Below are positions 34,891-45,904 of a DNA stretch of 64,000 nucleotides, one piece after another. How positions within the stretch are numbered: position 1 is the stretch's first letter; each line of letters opens with the position of its first letter. Origin of the DNA: Citrobacter freundii ATCC 8090 = MTCC 1658 = NBRC 12681 (GTDB lineage Bacteria; Pseudomonadota; Gammaproteobacteria; Enterobacterales; Enterobacteriaceae). Position numbers and translations under genes: made by a program. The notes under the pieces are model-generated. The model did no database searches, was not told the DNA's origin, and worked only from the letters and a program-made list of their open reading frames with translations. The DNA lies in the NCBI RefSeq assembly GCF_011064845.1, contig NZ_CP049015.1, forward strand, positions 434,001-498,000, given 5' to 3'.

Positions 34891-35833
34891 TACCCGTAAG
34901 GCGAGCCTGCCAAAGGCGATTTTTTTGATGGGGCCAACGGCCTCCGGTAAAACGGCACTCGCAATTGAATTGCGTAAAGTTTTGCCCATAGAGTTGATAA
35001 GCGTTGATTCCGCCCTTATTTACAAGGGGATGGATATCGGTACAGCCAAGCCCGATGCAGATGAATTACAGGCCGCGCCGCACCGATTACTGGATATTCG
35101 CGATCCGTCGCAAGCGTACTCCGCTGCGGATTTTCGTCGCGATGCGTTAGCCGAGATGGCCGACATCACCGCCGCGGGGCGTATCCCGTTGCTGGTGGGC
35201 GGCACAATGTTATATTTCAAAGCCTTGCTTGAAGGGCTGTCGCCGTTACCGTCGGCGGACCCGGAAGTCAGGGCCAGAATTGAGCAGCAGGCGGCAGAGC
35301 AGGGTTGGGACGCGTTACACCGACAGCTTCAGGACATCGATCCGGTGGCTGCGGCGCGTATTCATCCAAATGATCCGCAAAGACTTTCCCGGGCACTGGA
35401 AGTTTTTTTCATTTCGGGTAAAACTTTAACGGAGCTGACGCAAACGTCAGGAGATGCTTTGCCGTATCAGGTGCATCAGTTTGCAATCGCCCCGGCGAGC
35501 CGTGAACTGCTCCATCAGCGAATTGAGCAGCGTTTTCATCAGATGTTAGCTTCAGGTTTTGAAGCAGAAGTCCGGGCGCTTTTTGCCCGTGGAGATTTGC
35601 ATACGGATTTGCCTTCCATTCGTTGTGTAGGGTATCGCCAGATGTGGTCATACATTGAAGGTGAAATTTCATACGATGAAATGGTTTATAGAGGTGTTTG
35701 CGCCACGAGGCAGTTGGCGAAGCGACAGGTAACCTGGTTGCGTGGTTGGGAAGGGGTGCACTGGCTTGACAGTGAAAAGCCTGACCAGGCGCGAAACGAA
35801 GTATTACAGGTTGTTGGTGCTATCGCGAACTGA
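34883..35833 (+). CDS. miaA: tRNA dimethylallyltransferase MiaA
   Basis: Transfers a dimethylallyl group to A37 of tRNAs reading UNN codons, first step of ms2i6A. The product is 316 residues. The P-loop [14 protein letters not shown] is at about 17-30, and [16 protein letters not shown] and the tRNA-binding insertion follow. The start ATG overlaps the mutL 3' end, and hfq starts 85 bp after the stop; the remembered E. coli arrangement has heat-shock promoters for hfq within this region. Confidence 0.98.
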   Translation: MSDTRKASLPKAIFLMGPTASGKTALAIELRKVLPIELISVDSALIYKGMDIGTAKPDADELQAAPHRLLDIRDPSQAYSAADFRRDALAEMADITAAGRIPLLVGGTMLYFKALLEGLSPLPSADPEVRARIEQQAAEQGWDALHRQLQDIDPVAAARIHPNDPQRLSRALEVFFISGKTLTELTQTSGDALPYQVHQFAIAPASRELLHQRIEQRFHQMLASGFEAEVRALFARGDLHTDLPSIRCVGYRQMWSYIEGEISYDEMVYRGVCATRQLAKRQVTWLRGWEGVHWLDSEKPDQARNEVLQVVGAIAN

Positions 35834-35905
35834 ATGTGTACAATTGAAACGTATCGTGCGCAATTTTTCAGAATCGAAAGGTTCAAAGTACAAATAAGCA
35901 TATAA

Positions 35906-36226
<321 letters not shown>

Positions 36227-36246
36227 GGTTATTAGCTGTTTTACAT

Positions 36247-36276
36247 ACGGGGAGCCAGCGATCCTGCGTTCCCCGT
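36247..36276 (+). terminator. Hairpin after hfq
   Basis: ACGGGGA and TCCCCGT arms with a GC-containing loop, followed by TGATTTATATT. The U-tract is poor, so it is at most a partial terminator before hflX. Confidence 0.45.
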
Positions 36277-36300
36277 TGATTTATATTAAGGGGTTGACGC

Positions 36301-37581
36301 TTGTTTGACCGTTATGATGCCGGTGAGCAGGCGGTACTGGTACACATCTATTTTTCGCAAGACAAAGATATGGAAGACCTCCAGGAGTTTGAATCTCTGG
36401 TTTCTTCCGCCGGTGTCGAAGCAATGCAGGTGATTACCGGGAGCCGTAAAGCACCGCACCCGAAGTATTTTGTTGGTGAAGGTAAGGCAATCGAAATTGC
36501 CGAAGCCGTAAAAGCGACTGGCGCTGCGGTGGTGATTTTTGATCATGCTCTGAGCCCCGCCCAGGAACGTAACCTGGAACAGTTGTGCCAGTGTCTTGTT
36601 ATCGACAGGACCGGTCTTATTTTAGATATTTTTGCCCAGCGTGCGCGCACCCATGAGGGTAAGTTGCAGGTTGAGCTGGCGCAGTTGCGCCATATGGCTA
36701 CGCGTCTGGTCCGTGGCTGGACCCACCTTGAAAGGCAAAAGGGCGGGATTGGTTTGCGTGGTCCGGGTGAAACCCAGCTCGAAACCGACCGTCGTTTGCT
36801 GCGTAATCGCATTTTGCAAATACAGTCGCGCCTGGAAAAAGTTGAAAAGCAACGTGAGCAGGGGCGGCAGTCGCGCAAGAAAGCGGATGTTCCAACCGTA
36901 TCACTGGTGGGATATACCAACGCCGGAAAATCCACCCTGTTCAACCAGATCACCGAAGCCCGGGTTTATGCAGCGGACCAGCTGTTTGCGACCCTGGACC
37001 CAACGCTGCGCCGCATAGACGTGGCGGACGTGGGGGAGACCGTGCTGGCGGATACCGTAGGGTTTATCCGCCATTTGCCGCACGACCTGGTGGCGGCATT
37101 TAAAGCCACCTTGCAGGAAACACGTCAGGCGACATTGCTGCTGCACGTTATTGATGCTGCAGATTTTCGTGTGCAGGAAAACATCGAGGCAGTCGACACG
37201 GTGCTCGAAGAGATCGATGCGCATGAGATCCCGACCCTGCTGGTGATGAATAAAATCGATATGTTGGATGACTTTGAGCCGCGTATCGATAGAGATGAAG
37301 AGAATAAACCCATTCGCGTTTGGGTATCAGCGCAAACGGGGATTGGTATACCACAACTTTTTCAGGCTTTGACTGAGCGACTTTCCGGTGAGGTGGCGCA
37401 GCATACGTTGCGTTTGCCGCCGCAGGAAGGGCGTTTGAGAAGCCGGTTTTATCAACTTCAGGCAATAGAAAAAGAGTGGATGGAGGAAGACGGCAGCGTA
37501 GGTCTGCAGGTTCGTATGCCGATCGTAGACTGGCGTCGCCTCTGTAAACAAGAACCGGCACTGGAAGACTATGTTGTCTGA
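36301..37581 (+). CDS. hflX: Ribosome rescue GTPase HflX
   Basis: GTPase of the Obg-HflX group that binds the 50S subunit and splits stalled or heat-damaged ribosomes. The product is 426 residues, starting at TTG (36301) eight bases after AGGGG. The HflX domain (about 1-195) includes the glycine-rich [18 protein letters not shown] with a coiled-coil after it; the G domain has [12 protein letters not shown] (G1), DTVGF (G3) and NKID (G4). The name came from the lambda hfl locus, but it is not a FtsH regulator. An ERIC element separates it from hflK. Confidence 0.97.
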   Translation: MFDRYDAGEQAVLVHIYFSQDKDMEDLQEFESLVSSAGVEAMQVITGSRKAPHPKYFVGEGKAIEIAEAVKATGAAVVIFDHALSPAQERNLEQLCQCLVIDRTGLILDIFAQRARTHEGKLQVELAQLRHMATRLVRGWTHLERQKGGIGLRGPGETQLETDRRLLRNRILQIQSRLEKVEKQREQGRQSRKKADVPTVSLVGYTNAGKSTLFNQITEARVYAADQLFATLDPTLRRIDVADVGETVLADTVGFIRHLPHDLVAAFKATLQETRQATLLLHVIDAADFRVQENIEAVDTVLEEIDAHEIPTLLVMNKIDMLDDFEPRIDRDEENKPIRVWVSAQTGIGIPQLFQALTERLSGEVAQHTLRLPPQEGRLRSRFYQLQAIEKEWMEEDGSVGLQVRMPIVDWRRLCKQEPALEDYVV

Positions 37582-37615
37582 TCTGACGGATATGGCCTGA
37601 AGATTTTTTCGCCTC

Positions 37616-37741
37616 TATACCTTGTGGATTTTGTGCGGCAGGAAGGCGGCAAGTCCTGAAATCTCCAGGAGCATAGTCAACTATGTGACTGGAGTTGAGG
37701 GACGCAGCCAACGCATCGGCAGCGCAAAAGACGCAGGTATA
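37616..37741 (+). repeat. ERIC element, copy 3, inside the hfl operon
   Basis: A complete 126-bp ERIC bounded by the inverted ends TATACC and GGTATA, with core CAGGAGCATAGTCAACTATG and GACGCAGCCAACGCA. It sits between hflX and hflK and would be transcribed as part of their mRNA, where it can fold into a long hairpin. Confidence 0.92.
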
Positions 37742-37770
37742 GCATCGCATAACAAATATGGAGCACAAAA

Positions 37771-39024
37771 ATGGCGTGGAATCAGCCCGGTAATAACGGA
37801 CAAGACCGCGACCCCTGGGGAAGCAGCAAACCTGGCGGCAACCCTGAGGGAAATGGAAACAAAGGTGGTCGCGAGCAGGGACCTCCCGATCTGGACGATA
37901 TCTTCCGCAAACTGAGTAAAAAGCTCGGTGGTCTGGGTGGCGGTAAAGGTACTGGTTCTGGCGGCGGTAGTTCATCTCAAGGCCCGCGTCCGCAACTGGG
38001 CGGTCGAGTCTTTACTATCGCAGCGGCCGCCATCGTCATTATCTGGGCGGCTAGCGGTTTCTATACCATTAAAGAAGCGGAACGTGGCGTGGTGACACGC
38101 TTCGGTAAATTCAGCCATTTGGTTGAACCGGGTCTGAACTGGAAACCGACCTTTATCGATGAAGTGACACCGGTCAACGTTGAAGCCGTGCGTGAACTTG
38201 CCGCATCCGGCGTTATGCTGACCTCTGACGAAAACGTCGTGCGCGTCGAAATGAACGTACAGTACCGCGTGACCGATCCGCAGCGTTACCTGTTTAGCGT
38301 AACCAGTGCGGATGACAGTCTGCGTCAGGCAACTGACAGTGCCCTGCGTGGGGTTATCGGTAAATACACCATGGACCGTATCCTGACCGAAGGGCGTACC
38401 GTTATTCGTAGCGATACCCAGCGTGAACTGGAAGAAACGATCCGTCCGTACAACATGGGTATCACCTTGCTGGACGTCAACTTCCAGGCTGCACGTCCGC
38501 CGGAAGAAGTAAAAGCCGCGTTTGACGATGCTATCGCAGCACGTGAAAACGAACAGCAGTACATCCGTGAAGCAGAAGCGTACACCAACGAAGTTCAGCC
38601 GCGTGCAAACGGTCAGGCTCAGCGTATTCTGGAAGAAGCGCGTGCGTATAAGACTCAGACCATCCTGGAAGCACAGGGTGAAGTGGCTCGCTTCGCAAAA
38701 ATTCTGCCGGAATATAAAGCCGCACCGCAAATTACCCGCGAGCGTCTGTATATCGAAACCATGGAAAAAGTGCTGAGCAATACCCGCAAAGTCCTGGTTA
38801 ACGATAAAGGCAGCAATCTGATGGTTCTGCCGCTGGATCAAATGCTGAAAGGTGGTAGTGCGCCAGCAGCAAAGACTGACAGCAGTTCAAACCTGTTGCG
38901 TCTGCCGCCAGCAACGACTTCCAGCACTGGAGCAAGCAATACATCGTCCACCAGTCAGGGCGATATTATGGACCAACGCCGCGCGAATGCGCAGCGTAAC
39001 GACTACCAGCGTCAGGGGGAATAA
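37771..39024 (+). CDS. hflK: FtsH protease modulator HflK
   Basis: Single-pass inner-membrane protein of the SPFH (band 7) family that assembles with HflC into a large periplasmic cage around FtsH and limits its activity. The product is 417 residues: a glycine-rich cytoplasmic N-terminus (about 1-75, with GGLGGGKGTGSGGGSS), one membrane helix (IAAAAIVIIWAASGFYTI, 80-98), the SPFH domain, a helical stalk rich in Glu and Ala, and a Ser/Thr-rich C-terminus. hflC begins 2 bases after the stop. Confidence 0.98.
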   Translation: MAWNQPGNNGQDRDPWGSSKPGGNPEGNGNKGGREQGPPDLDDIFRKLSKKLGGLGGGKGTGSGGGSSSQGPRPQLGGRVFTIAAAAIVIIWAASGFYTIKEAERGVVTRFGKFSHLVEPGLNWKPTFIDEVTPVNVEAVRELAASGVMLTSDENVVRVEMNVQYRVTDPQRYLFSVTSADDSLRQATDSALRGVIGKYTMDRILTEGRTVIRSDTQRELEETIRPYNMGITLLDVNFQAARPPEEVKAAFDDAIAARENEQQYIREAEAYTNEVQPRANGQAQRILEEARAYKTQTILEAQGEVARFAKILPEYKAAPQITRERLYIETMEKVLSNTRKVLVNDKGSNLMVLPLDQMLKGGSAPAAKTDSSSNLLRLPPATTSSTGASNTSSTSQGDIMDQRRANAQRNDYQRQGE

Positions 39025-39026
39025 CG

Positions 39027-40031
39027 ATGCGTAAGTCAGTTATTGCGATTATCATCATCGTTCTGGTAGTTCTGTTCATGTCTGTCTTTGTGGTCAAAGA
39101 AGGCGAGCGCGGTATTACTCTGCGCTTTGGTAAAGTTCTGCGTGACGATGAAAACAAGCCGCTGGTCGTTGCACCAGGCCTGCACTTCAAGATTCCGTTT
39201 ATTGAATCTGTGAAGATGCTCGATGCGCGTATTCAGACCATGGACAACCAGGCCGATCGCTTTGTTACCAAAGAGAAGAAAGACCTGATTGTTGACTCCT
39301 ACATCAAGTGGCGCATCAGTGACTTTAGCCGTTACTACCTGGCAACGGGCGGTGGCGATGTTTCTCAGGCGGAAGTCCTGCTGAAACGTAAGTTCTCTGA
39401 CCGTCTGCGTTCTGAAATTGGTCGTCTGGACGTGAAGGACATCGTTACCGATTCCCGCGGTCGTCTGACCCTGGAAGTTCGTGACGCGCTGAACTCCGGT
39501 TCTGCTGGCACGGAAGATGAAGTGGCGACTCCGGCAGCAGATAGCGCGATTGCCGAAGCGGCTGAACGTGTTCAGGCTGAAACGAACGGTAAAGTACCGG
39601 TCATCAACCCGAACAGTATGGCGGCATTGGGCATCGAAGTGGTTGACGTGCGTATTAAGCAAATCAACCTGCCTGCTGAAGTGTCCGAGGCTATCTACAA
39701 CCGTATGCGCGCTGAGCGTGAAGCCGTAGCGCGTCGCCATCGTTCACAAGGCCAGGAAGAGGCGGAAAAACTGCGTGCAACGGCGGACTATGAAGTCACT
39801 AAAACGCTGGCAGAATCTGAGCGTCAGGGTCGTATCATGCGCGGTGAAGGCGATGCAGAAGCCGCTAAGCTGTTTGCCGATGCGTTTAGTCAGGATCCTG
39901 ACTTCTACGCCTTCATCCGTAGCCTGCGTGCTTACGAGAAGAGCTTCGAAGGCAACCAGGACGTGATGGTCATGAGTCCGGACAGCGATTTCTTCCGCTA
40001 CATGAAGACACCGAGTTCCGCGACACGCTAA
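39027..40031 (+). CDS. hflC: FtsH protease modulator HflC
   Basis: Partner of HflK in the membrane cage around FtsH; first found because mutants show high lysogeny by phage lambda. The product is 334 residues: an N-terminal anchor helix (MRKSVIAIIIIVLVVLFMSVF), an SPFH domain opening with VKEGERGITLRFGK, and a long helix ending near RSLRAYEKSF. The last gene of the operon, it starts 2 bases after hflK and is followed by a strong terminator. Confidence 0.98.
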   Translation: MRKSVIAIIIIVLVVLFMSVFVVKEGERGITLRFGKVLRDDENKPLVVAPGLHFKIPFIESVKMLDARIQTMDNQADRFVTKEKKDLIVDSYIKWRISDFSRYYLATGGGDVSQAEVLLKRKFSDRLRSEIGRLDVKDIVTDSRGRLTLEVRDALNSGSAGTEDEVATPAADSAIAEAAERVQAETNGKVPVINPNSMAALGIEVVDVRIKQINLPAEVSEAIYNRMRAEREAVARRHRSQGQEEAEKLRATADYEVTKTLAESERQGRIMRGEGDAEAAKLFADAFSQDPDFYAFIRSLRAYEKSFEGNQDVMVMSPDSDFFRYMKTPSSATR

Positions 40032-40057
40032 TCGCGTTCCAGCGGTTTTAAAGCAGC

Positions 40058-40100
40058 AAAACCACCGGCATCTCCAGGGATGCGGTGGTTTTCTTTTTAT
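40058..40100 (+). terminator. Terminator of the hflX-hflK-hflC unit
   Basis: Hairpin AAAACCACC-(G)GCATC / GATGC-GGTGGTTTT followed by CTTTTTAT, 27 bases after the hflC stop. Confidence 0.88.
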
Positions 40101-40113
40101 ATAAGGGCGATGG

Positions 40114-40311
40114 ATGAATTCAACAATTTTGCTGGCGCTCGCGCTGGTTTTGGTGCTGGAAGGGCTGGGTCCGATGCTTTATCCCAGCGCATGGAAGAAA
40201 ATGATCTCTGCAATGGCGCAACTTCCCGAAAATATTTTGCGTCGTTTTGGTGGCGGTCTTGTGGTTGCGGGCGTTGTGGTCTACTACATGTTGAGGAAAA
40301 CGATTGGCTGA
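40114..40311 (+). CDS. yjeT: Small inner-membrane protein YjeT (DUF2065)
   Basis: Conserved 65-residue membrane protein of unknown function. Two hydrophobic segments (STILLALALVLVLEGLGPML and GGGLVVAGVVVYYML) enclose a basic loop containing KKMISAMAQLPENILRRFGG, the DUF2065 pattern. It lies between the hflC terminator and purA, as in E. coli, with GGCGATGG upstream of the ATG. Confidence 0.92.
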   Translation: MNSTILLALALVLVLEGLGPMLYPSAWKKMISAMAQLPENILRRFGGGLVVAGVVVYYMLRKTIG

Positions 40312-40391
40312 TTAATTAGTAGACTAATTTGCGGATTTTCGCATGCAAAAAGTGCTGTATATCTGAAAAAGCGGTGGTAGAATCCATTTTT

Positions 40392-40407
40392 AAGCAAACG
40401 GTGATTT
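40392..40407 (+). promoter_or_regulatory. Candidate PurR operator upstream of purA
   Basis: AAGCAAACGGTGATTT partly matches the PurR consensus ACGCAAACGTTTNCNT and lies 7 bases before the purA start. purA is a known PurR-regulated gene, but the right half of this match is weak. Confidence 0.35.
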
Positions 40408-40410
40408 TGA

Positions 40411-41712
<1,302 letters not shown>

Positions 41713-41759
41713 TTCTGGTTATAGCGTGGCGTCGAATGGCGCTGCGCTTGCAATATCTC

Positions 41760-41795
41760 AAGCCGGATAAGGTGCTTTGCATCAGAATCCGGCTT
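41760..41795. repeat. REP-like palindrome after purA
   Basis: AAGCCGGAT-N18-ATCCGGCTT, 47 bases past the purA stop, followed by AAAATC. It resembles a degenerate REP unit and may act as a 3'-end structure for purA. Confidence 0.55.
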
Positions 41796-41928
41796 AAAAT
41801 CACGTAAGTTCCTCGCTTTTTTCCTTCCCGAACTGAAATAAATTAGCGACCTGGCTGGTGGCTGGTTTATCATCAATATAATTAATACCACCAGGTTTAT
41901 CCGTTTTATCCCTTTTCCTGAGGTTGAT

Positions 41929-42354
41929 GTGCAGTTAACAAGTTTCACCGATTACGGATTACGTGCGCTAATCTACATGGCGTCACTTCCCGAAGGACGT
42001 ATGACCAGTATTTCTGAGGTGACAGAAGTCTACGGCGTGTCCCGTAATCATATGGTCAAAATAATCAATCAACTTAGCCGGGCGGGCTTTGTTACTGCTA
42101 TTCGAGGAAAAAATGGCGGTATCCGCTTGGGTAAACCCGCTAAGGATATTGGTATTGGTGATGTGGTTCGCGAGCTGGAACCCTTATCGTTGGTCAACTG
42201 TAGCAGCGAGTTTTGCCACATTACCCCGGCCTGTCGACTCAAACAGGCGCTTTCTAAGGCAGTGCAAAGTTTTCTCACGGAGCTGGACAACTACACACTT
42301 GCTGATTTGGTTGAAGAGAATCAACCGCTTTATAAATTATTGCTGGTGGAGTAA
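41929..42354 (+). CDS. nsrR: Nitric oxide-sensing repressor NsrR
   Basis: Rrf2-family repressor whose iron-sulfur cluster is disassembled by nitric oxide, releasing genes such as hmp, ytfE and hcp. The product is 141 residues, begun by GTG at 41929 with GAGG upstream. The winged helix covers about 1-70, and the three cluster cysteines are Cys91, Cys96 and Cys102 ([12 protein letters not shown]). An ERIC separates it from rnr, its operon partner in E. coli. One of its known targets, ytfE, is at the end of the window. Confidence 0.97.
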   Translation: MQLTSFTDYGLRALIYMASLPEGRMTSISEVTEVYGVSRNHMVKIINQLSRAGFVTAIRGKNGGIRLGKPAKDIGIGDVVRELEPLSLVNCSSEFCHITPACRLKQALSKAVQSFLTELDNYTLADLVEENQPLYKLLLVE

Positions 42355-42361
42355 TGAAGTC

Positions 42362-42484
42362 CAAAGTATTTCGCGTCGCATCGCGGCGGCAACTGAGCGA
42401 GTCGCCAGGAGCTTACAAAAGTAAGTGACTGGTGGGAGCAAAGGCAGCCAACAAAGAGGCGTCGTGAAAGACGAAGGAATTCCA
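42362..42484 (+). repeat. ERIC element, copy 4, between nsrR and rnr
   Basis: Core CGCCAGGAGCTTACAAAAGT, then AAGTGACTGGTGGGAGC and GGCAGCCAACAAAG; ends approximate. It occupies almost the whole gap between nsrR and rnr, 26 bases before the rnr start. Confidence 0.88.
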
Positions 42485-42510
42485 TCAGAGCTGACAATGG
42501 AGGAACCTCA

Positions 42511-44973
42511 ATGTCACAAGATCCTTTCCAGGAACGCGAAGCTGAAAAATACGCGAATCCTATCCCAAGCCGGGAATTTATCCTCGAACATTTAACTAAA
42601 CGTGAAAAACCGGCCAACCGTGATGAGCTGGCCGCTGAACTCAACATTGAAGGTGAAGAGCAGCAGGAAGCACTGCGCCGCCGTCTGCGCGCGATGGAGC
42701 GTGACGGACAACTGGTCTTCACCCGTCGTCAGTGCTATGCGCTGCCGGAGCGTCTCGACCTGCTGAAAGGTACCGTTATTGGCCACCGTGATGGCTACGG
42801 CTTTCTGCGCGTTGAAGGCCGCAAAGATGACCTGTACCTGTCCAGCGAGCAGATGAAAACCTGCATTCATGGCGATCAGGTGCTGGCGCAGCCGCTGGGC
42901 GCGGACCGTAAAGGTCGTCGCGAAGCGCGTATTGTGCGCGTACTGGTGCCAAAAACCAGCCAAATTGTCGGTCGCTACTTCACCGATGCTGGCGTTGGGT
43001 TTGTCGTCCCTGACGACAGCCGTCTGAGTTTCGATATCCTGATCCCGCCGGAAGAGGTGATGGGCGCTCGTATGGGCTTTGTGGTCGTCGTTGAACTGAC
43101 CCAACGTCCGACTCGCCGCACCAAAGCGGTGGGTAAAATTGTAGAAGTGCTGGGTGACAACATGGGAACCAGCATGGCCGTTGATATGGCCCTGCGTACT
43201 CATGAAATCCCATATATCTGGCCGCAGGCTGTTGAGAAACAGGTCGCCGGACTGAAAGAAGAAGTACCGGAAGAGGCGAAAATAGGACGTGTCGATCTGC
43301 GCGACCTGCCGCTGGTGACTATCGATGGCGAAGATGCGCGTGACTTCGACGATGCGGTTTACTGCGAGAAGAAACGCGGCGGCGGCTGGCGTTTATGGGT
43401 GGCGATTGCCGACGTAAGCTATTACGTTCGCCCGCCGACTCCGCTGGACCAGGAAGCCCGCAGCCGTGGCACATCCGTTTACTTCCCGTCGCAGGTTGTC
43501 CCGATGCTGCCGGAAGTGCTTTCTAATGGATTGTGTTCGCTCAACCCGCAGGTGGACAGGTTGTGTATGGTCTGTGAAATGACCATTTCGTCGAAAGGCC
43601 GTTTAACCGGCTTTAAATTCTACGAAGCGGTCATGAGTTCCCATGCACGTCTGACCTACACCAAGGTCTGGCACATGCTGCAGGGCGACCAGGAGCTGCG
43701 TGAGCAGTACGCACCGCTGGTCAAACACATTGAAGAGCTGCATAACCTCTACAAAGTGCTGGATAAAGCCCGCGAAGAGCGCGGCGGTATCTCGTTTGAA
43801 AGTGAAGAGGCGAAGTTTATCTTCAATGCTGAACGCCGTATTGAGCGTATTGAGCAGACGCAGCGTAACGACGCGCACAAGCTGATTGAAGAGTGCATGA
43901 TCATGGCGAACATCTCAGCGGCGCGATTCGTTGAGAAAGCCAAAGAGCCCGCGCTGTTCCGTATTCACGATAAGCCGACGACCGAAGCGATTAACTCGTT
44001 CCGTTCCGTCCTGGCAGAGCTGGGACTGGAGCTGCCAGGTGGCAACAAACCTGAGCCGCGCGATTACGCTGAACTGCTGGAGTCGATTGCTGACCGTCCT
44101 GACGCAGAAATGCTGCAAACCATGCTGCTGCGTTCGATGAAGCAGGCGATTTACGATCCGGAAAACCGTGGTCACTTCGGCCTGGCGCTGCAATCTTATG
44201 CACACTTTACTTCACCGATCCGTCGTTACCCGGATCTCTCCTTGCACCGGGCGATTAAGTATCTGCTGGCGCAGGAGCAGGGTCATAAAGGCAACACCAC
44301 GGAAACGGGTGGCTACCATTATTCGATGGAAGAGATGCTGCAACTGGGTCAGCACTGTTCGATGGCCGAGCGCCGTGCTGACGAAGCCACGCGCGATGTC
44401 TCTGACTGGTTGAAGTGCGACTTCATGCTGGATCAGGTAGGGAATGTCTTCAAAGGCGTGATCGCCAGCGTCACCGGATTTGGCTTCTTTGTCCGTCTTG
44501 ATGAGTTGTTTATCGACGGTCTGGTGCATGTCTCCTCCCTGGATAACGACTACTATCGTTTCGACCAGGTTGGGCAGCGCCTGACGGGGGAATCCAGCGG
44601 TCAGATGTATCGCCTGGGCGATCGCGTGGAAGTTCGCGTGGAAGCAGTCAACATGGACGAGCGTAAGATCGACTTTAGCTTGATCTCCAGCGAACGTACG
44701 CCGCGTAATGAAGGTAAAACTGCGCGCGAAAAAGCCAAAAAAAGCGATGCGGGTAAAAATACCGGTAAACGTCGTCAGATGGGCAAAAAGGTGAATTTCG
44801 AGCCGGACAGCGCTTTCCGCGGCGAGAAAAAAGGCAGAGCCAAACCTCAGGCGGAAAAGAATGCGGCTGAGAAGAAAGGCGACAAAAAAGCGAAAAAGCC
44901 ATCGGCAAAAACGCTTAAAATTGCTGCCGCCACCAAAGCTAAACGTGCGGCGAAAAAGAAAGTCGCACAATAA
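42511..44973 (+). CDS. rnr: Exoribonuclease R
   Basis: Processive 3'-5' RNase of the RNB family that degrades structured RNA and takes part in trans-translation quality control. The product is 820 residues. Domain order: N-terminal winged-helix (about 20-85), two cold-shock domains (85-240), catalytic RNB domain (260-590) with the metal site [13 protein letters not shown] around residues 272-284, an S1 domain (645-725), and a Lys-rich basic tail ending KKKVAQ. The ribosome-binding site is GGAGG. It is cotranscribed with rlmB. Confidence 0.98.
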   Translation: MSQDPFQEREAEKYANPIPSREFILEHLTKREKPANRDELAAELNIEGEEQQEALRRRLRAMERDGQLVFTRRQCYALPERLDLLKGTVIGHRDGYGFLRVEGRKDDLYLSSEQMKTCIHGDQVLAQPLGADRKGRREARIVRVLVPKTSQIVGRYFTDAGVGFVVPDDSRLSFDILIPPEEVMGARMGFVVVVELTQRPTRRTKAVGKIVEVLGDNMGTSMAVDMALRTHEIPYIWPQAVEKQVAGLKEEVPEEAKIGRVDLRDLPLVTIDGEDARDFDDAVYCEKKRGGGWRLWVAIADVSYYVRPPTPLDQEARSRGTSVYFPSQVVPMLPEVLSNGLCSLNPQVDRLCMVCEMTISSKGRLTGFKFYEAVMSSHARLTYTKVWHMLQGDQELREQYAPLVKHIEELHNLYKVLDKAREERGGISFESEEAKFIFNAERRIERIEQTQRNDAHKLIEECMIMANISAARFVEKAKEPALFRIHDKPTTEAINSFRSVLAELGLELPGGNKPEPRDYAELLESIADRPDAEMLQTMLLRSMKQAIYDPENRGHFGLALQSYAHFTSPIRRYPDLSLHRAIKYLLAQEQGHKGNTTETGGYHYSMEEMLQLGQHCSMAERRADEATRDVSDWLKCDFMLDQVGNVFKGVIASVTGFGFFVRLDELFIDGLVHVSSLDNDYYRFDQVGQRLTGESSGQMYRLGDRVEVRVEAVNMDERKIDFSLISSERTPRNEGKTAREKAKKSDAGKNTGKRRQMGKKVNFEPDSAFRGEKKGRAKPQAEKNAAEKKGDKKAKKPSAKTLKIAAATKAKRAAKKKVAQ

Positions 44974-45043
44974 CTGCCATAAACAGTAAGTCGGGCAATC
45001 TCGTGTTGCCCGCGTTATGCATAAACTATTAACGAGTACATTC

Positions 45044-45775
45044 ATGAGTGAAATGATTTACGGCATCCATGCGGTGCAGGCTCTGCTGGAACGTGCGCCT
45101 GAGCGCTTCCAGGACGTCTTTATTCTCAAAGGTCGTGAAGATAAACGCCTGCTGCCGCTGATCCACGCACTGGAAGCACAGGGTGTTGTCATTCAACTGG
45201 CTAACCGTCAGTTTCTGGATGAGAAAAGCGAGGGTGCGGTACATCAGGGGATTATTGCTCGCGTGAAGCCGGGCCGTCAGTATCAGGAAAACGATCTGCC
45301 GGATCTGATTGCTACGCTCGATCAGCCGTTCTTTTTGATCCTCGATGGCGTCACCGACCCGCATAACCTGGGGGCATGCCTGCGTAGCGCCGATGCTGCT
45401 GGCGTACATGCTGTAATCGTACCGAAGGATCGTTCCGCTCAGTTGAATGCTACGGCGAAAAAAGTGGCCTGCGGTGCGGCAGAAAGCGTACCGCTGATCC
45501 GCGTGACCAACCTGGCGCGCACCATGCGTATGCTGCAGGAAGAGAATATCTGGATCGTCGGAACCGCTGGCGAAGCCGACCATACTCTCTACCAGAGCAA
45601 AATGACCGGACGTCTGGCGCTGGTGATGGGAGCAGAAGGTGAAGGTATGCGCCGTCTGACCCGTGAACACTGTGACGAACTGATCAGTATCCCGATGGCA
45701 GGTAGCGTTTCGTCGCTGAACGTTTCAGTTGCGACGGGCATCTGCCTGTTTGAAGCAGTCCGTCAGCGCAGCTAA
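45044..45775 (+). CDS. rlmB: 23S rRNA (guanosine-2'-O)-methyltransferase RlmB
   Basis: SPOUT methyltransferase that methylates the ribose of G2251 in the 23S rRNA P-loop. The product is 243 residues from [15 protein letters not shown]; a longer frame reaches 45017. An N-terminal L7Ae-like substrate domain (1-75) precedes the SpoU domain, whose three motifs are [27 protein letters not shown] and [16 protein letters not shown], the last forming the trefoil knot. It ends the nsrR-rnr-rlmB unit. In E. coli K-12 yjfIJKLMC follow it; here aidB does. Confidence 0.98.
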   Translation: MSEMIYGIHAVQALLERAPERFQDVFILKGREDKRLLPLIHALEAQGVVIQLANRQFLDEKSEGAVHQGIIARVKPGRQYQENDLPDLIATLDQPFFLILDGVTDPHNLGACLRSADAAGVHAVIVPKDRSAQLNATAKKVACGAAESVPLIRVTNLARTMRMLQEENIWIVGTAGEADHTLYQSKMTGRLALVMGAEGEGMRRLTREHCDELISIPMAGSVSSLNVSVATGICLFEAVRQRS

Positions 45776-45803
45776 ACTATCTCCCTGATTTCTCTCTTCT
45801 CTC

Positions 45804-45830
45804 GAGCCATCTTTCGGGATGGCTTTTTTG
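45804..45830 (+). terminator. Terminator of nsrR-rnr-rlmB
   Basis: AGCCATC-N6-GATGGCT followed by TTTTTG, 30 bases after the rlmB stop. Confidence 0.9.
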
Positions 45831-45904
45831 TGACCGTTGTCCCATGCGTTCTCTCTGCTGCCTGACCATACTTAAAGCGACGGCCATTGACGGAGGGAGA
45901 CACA

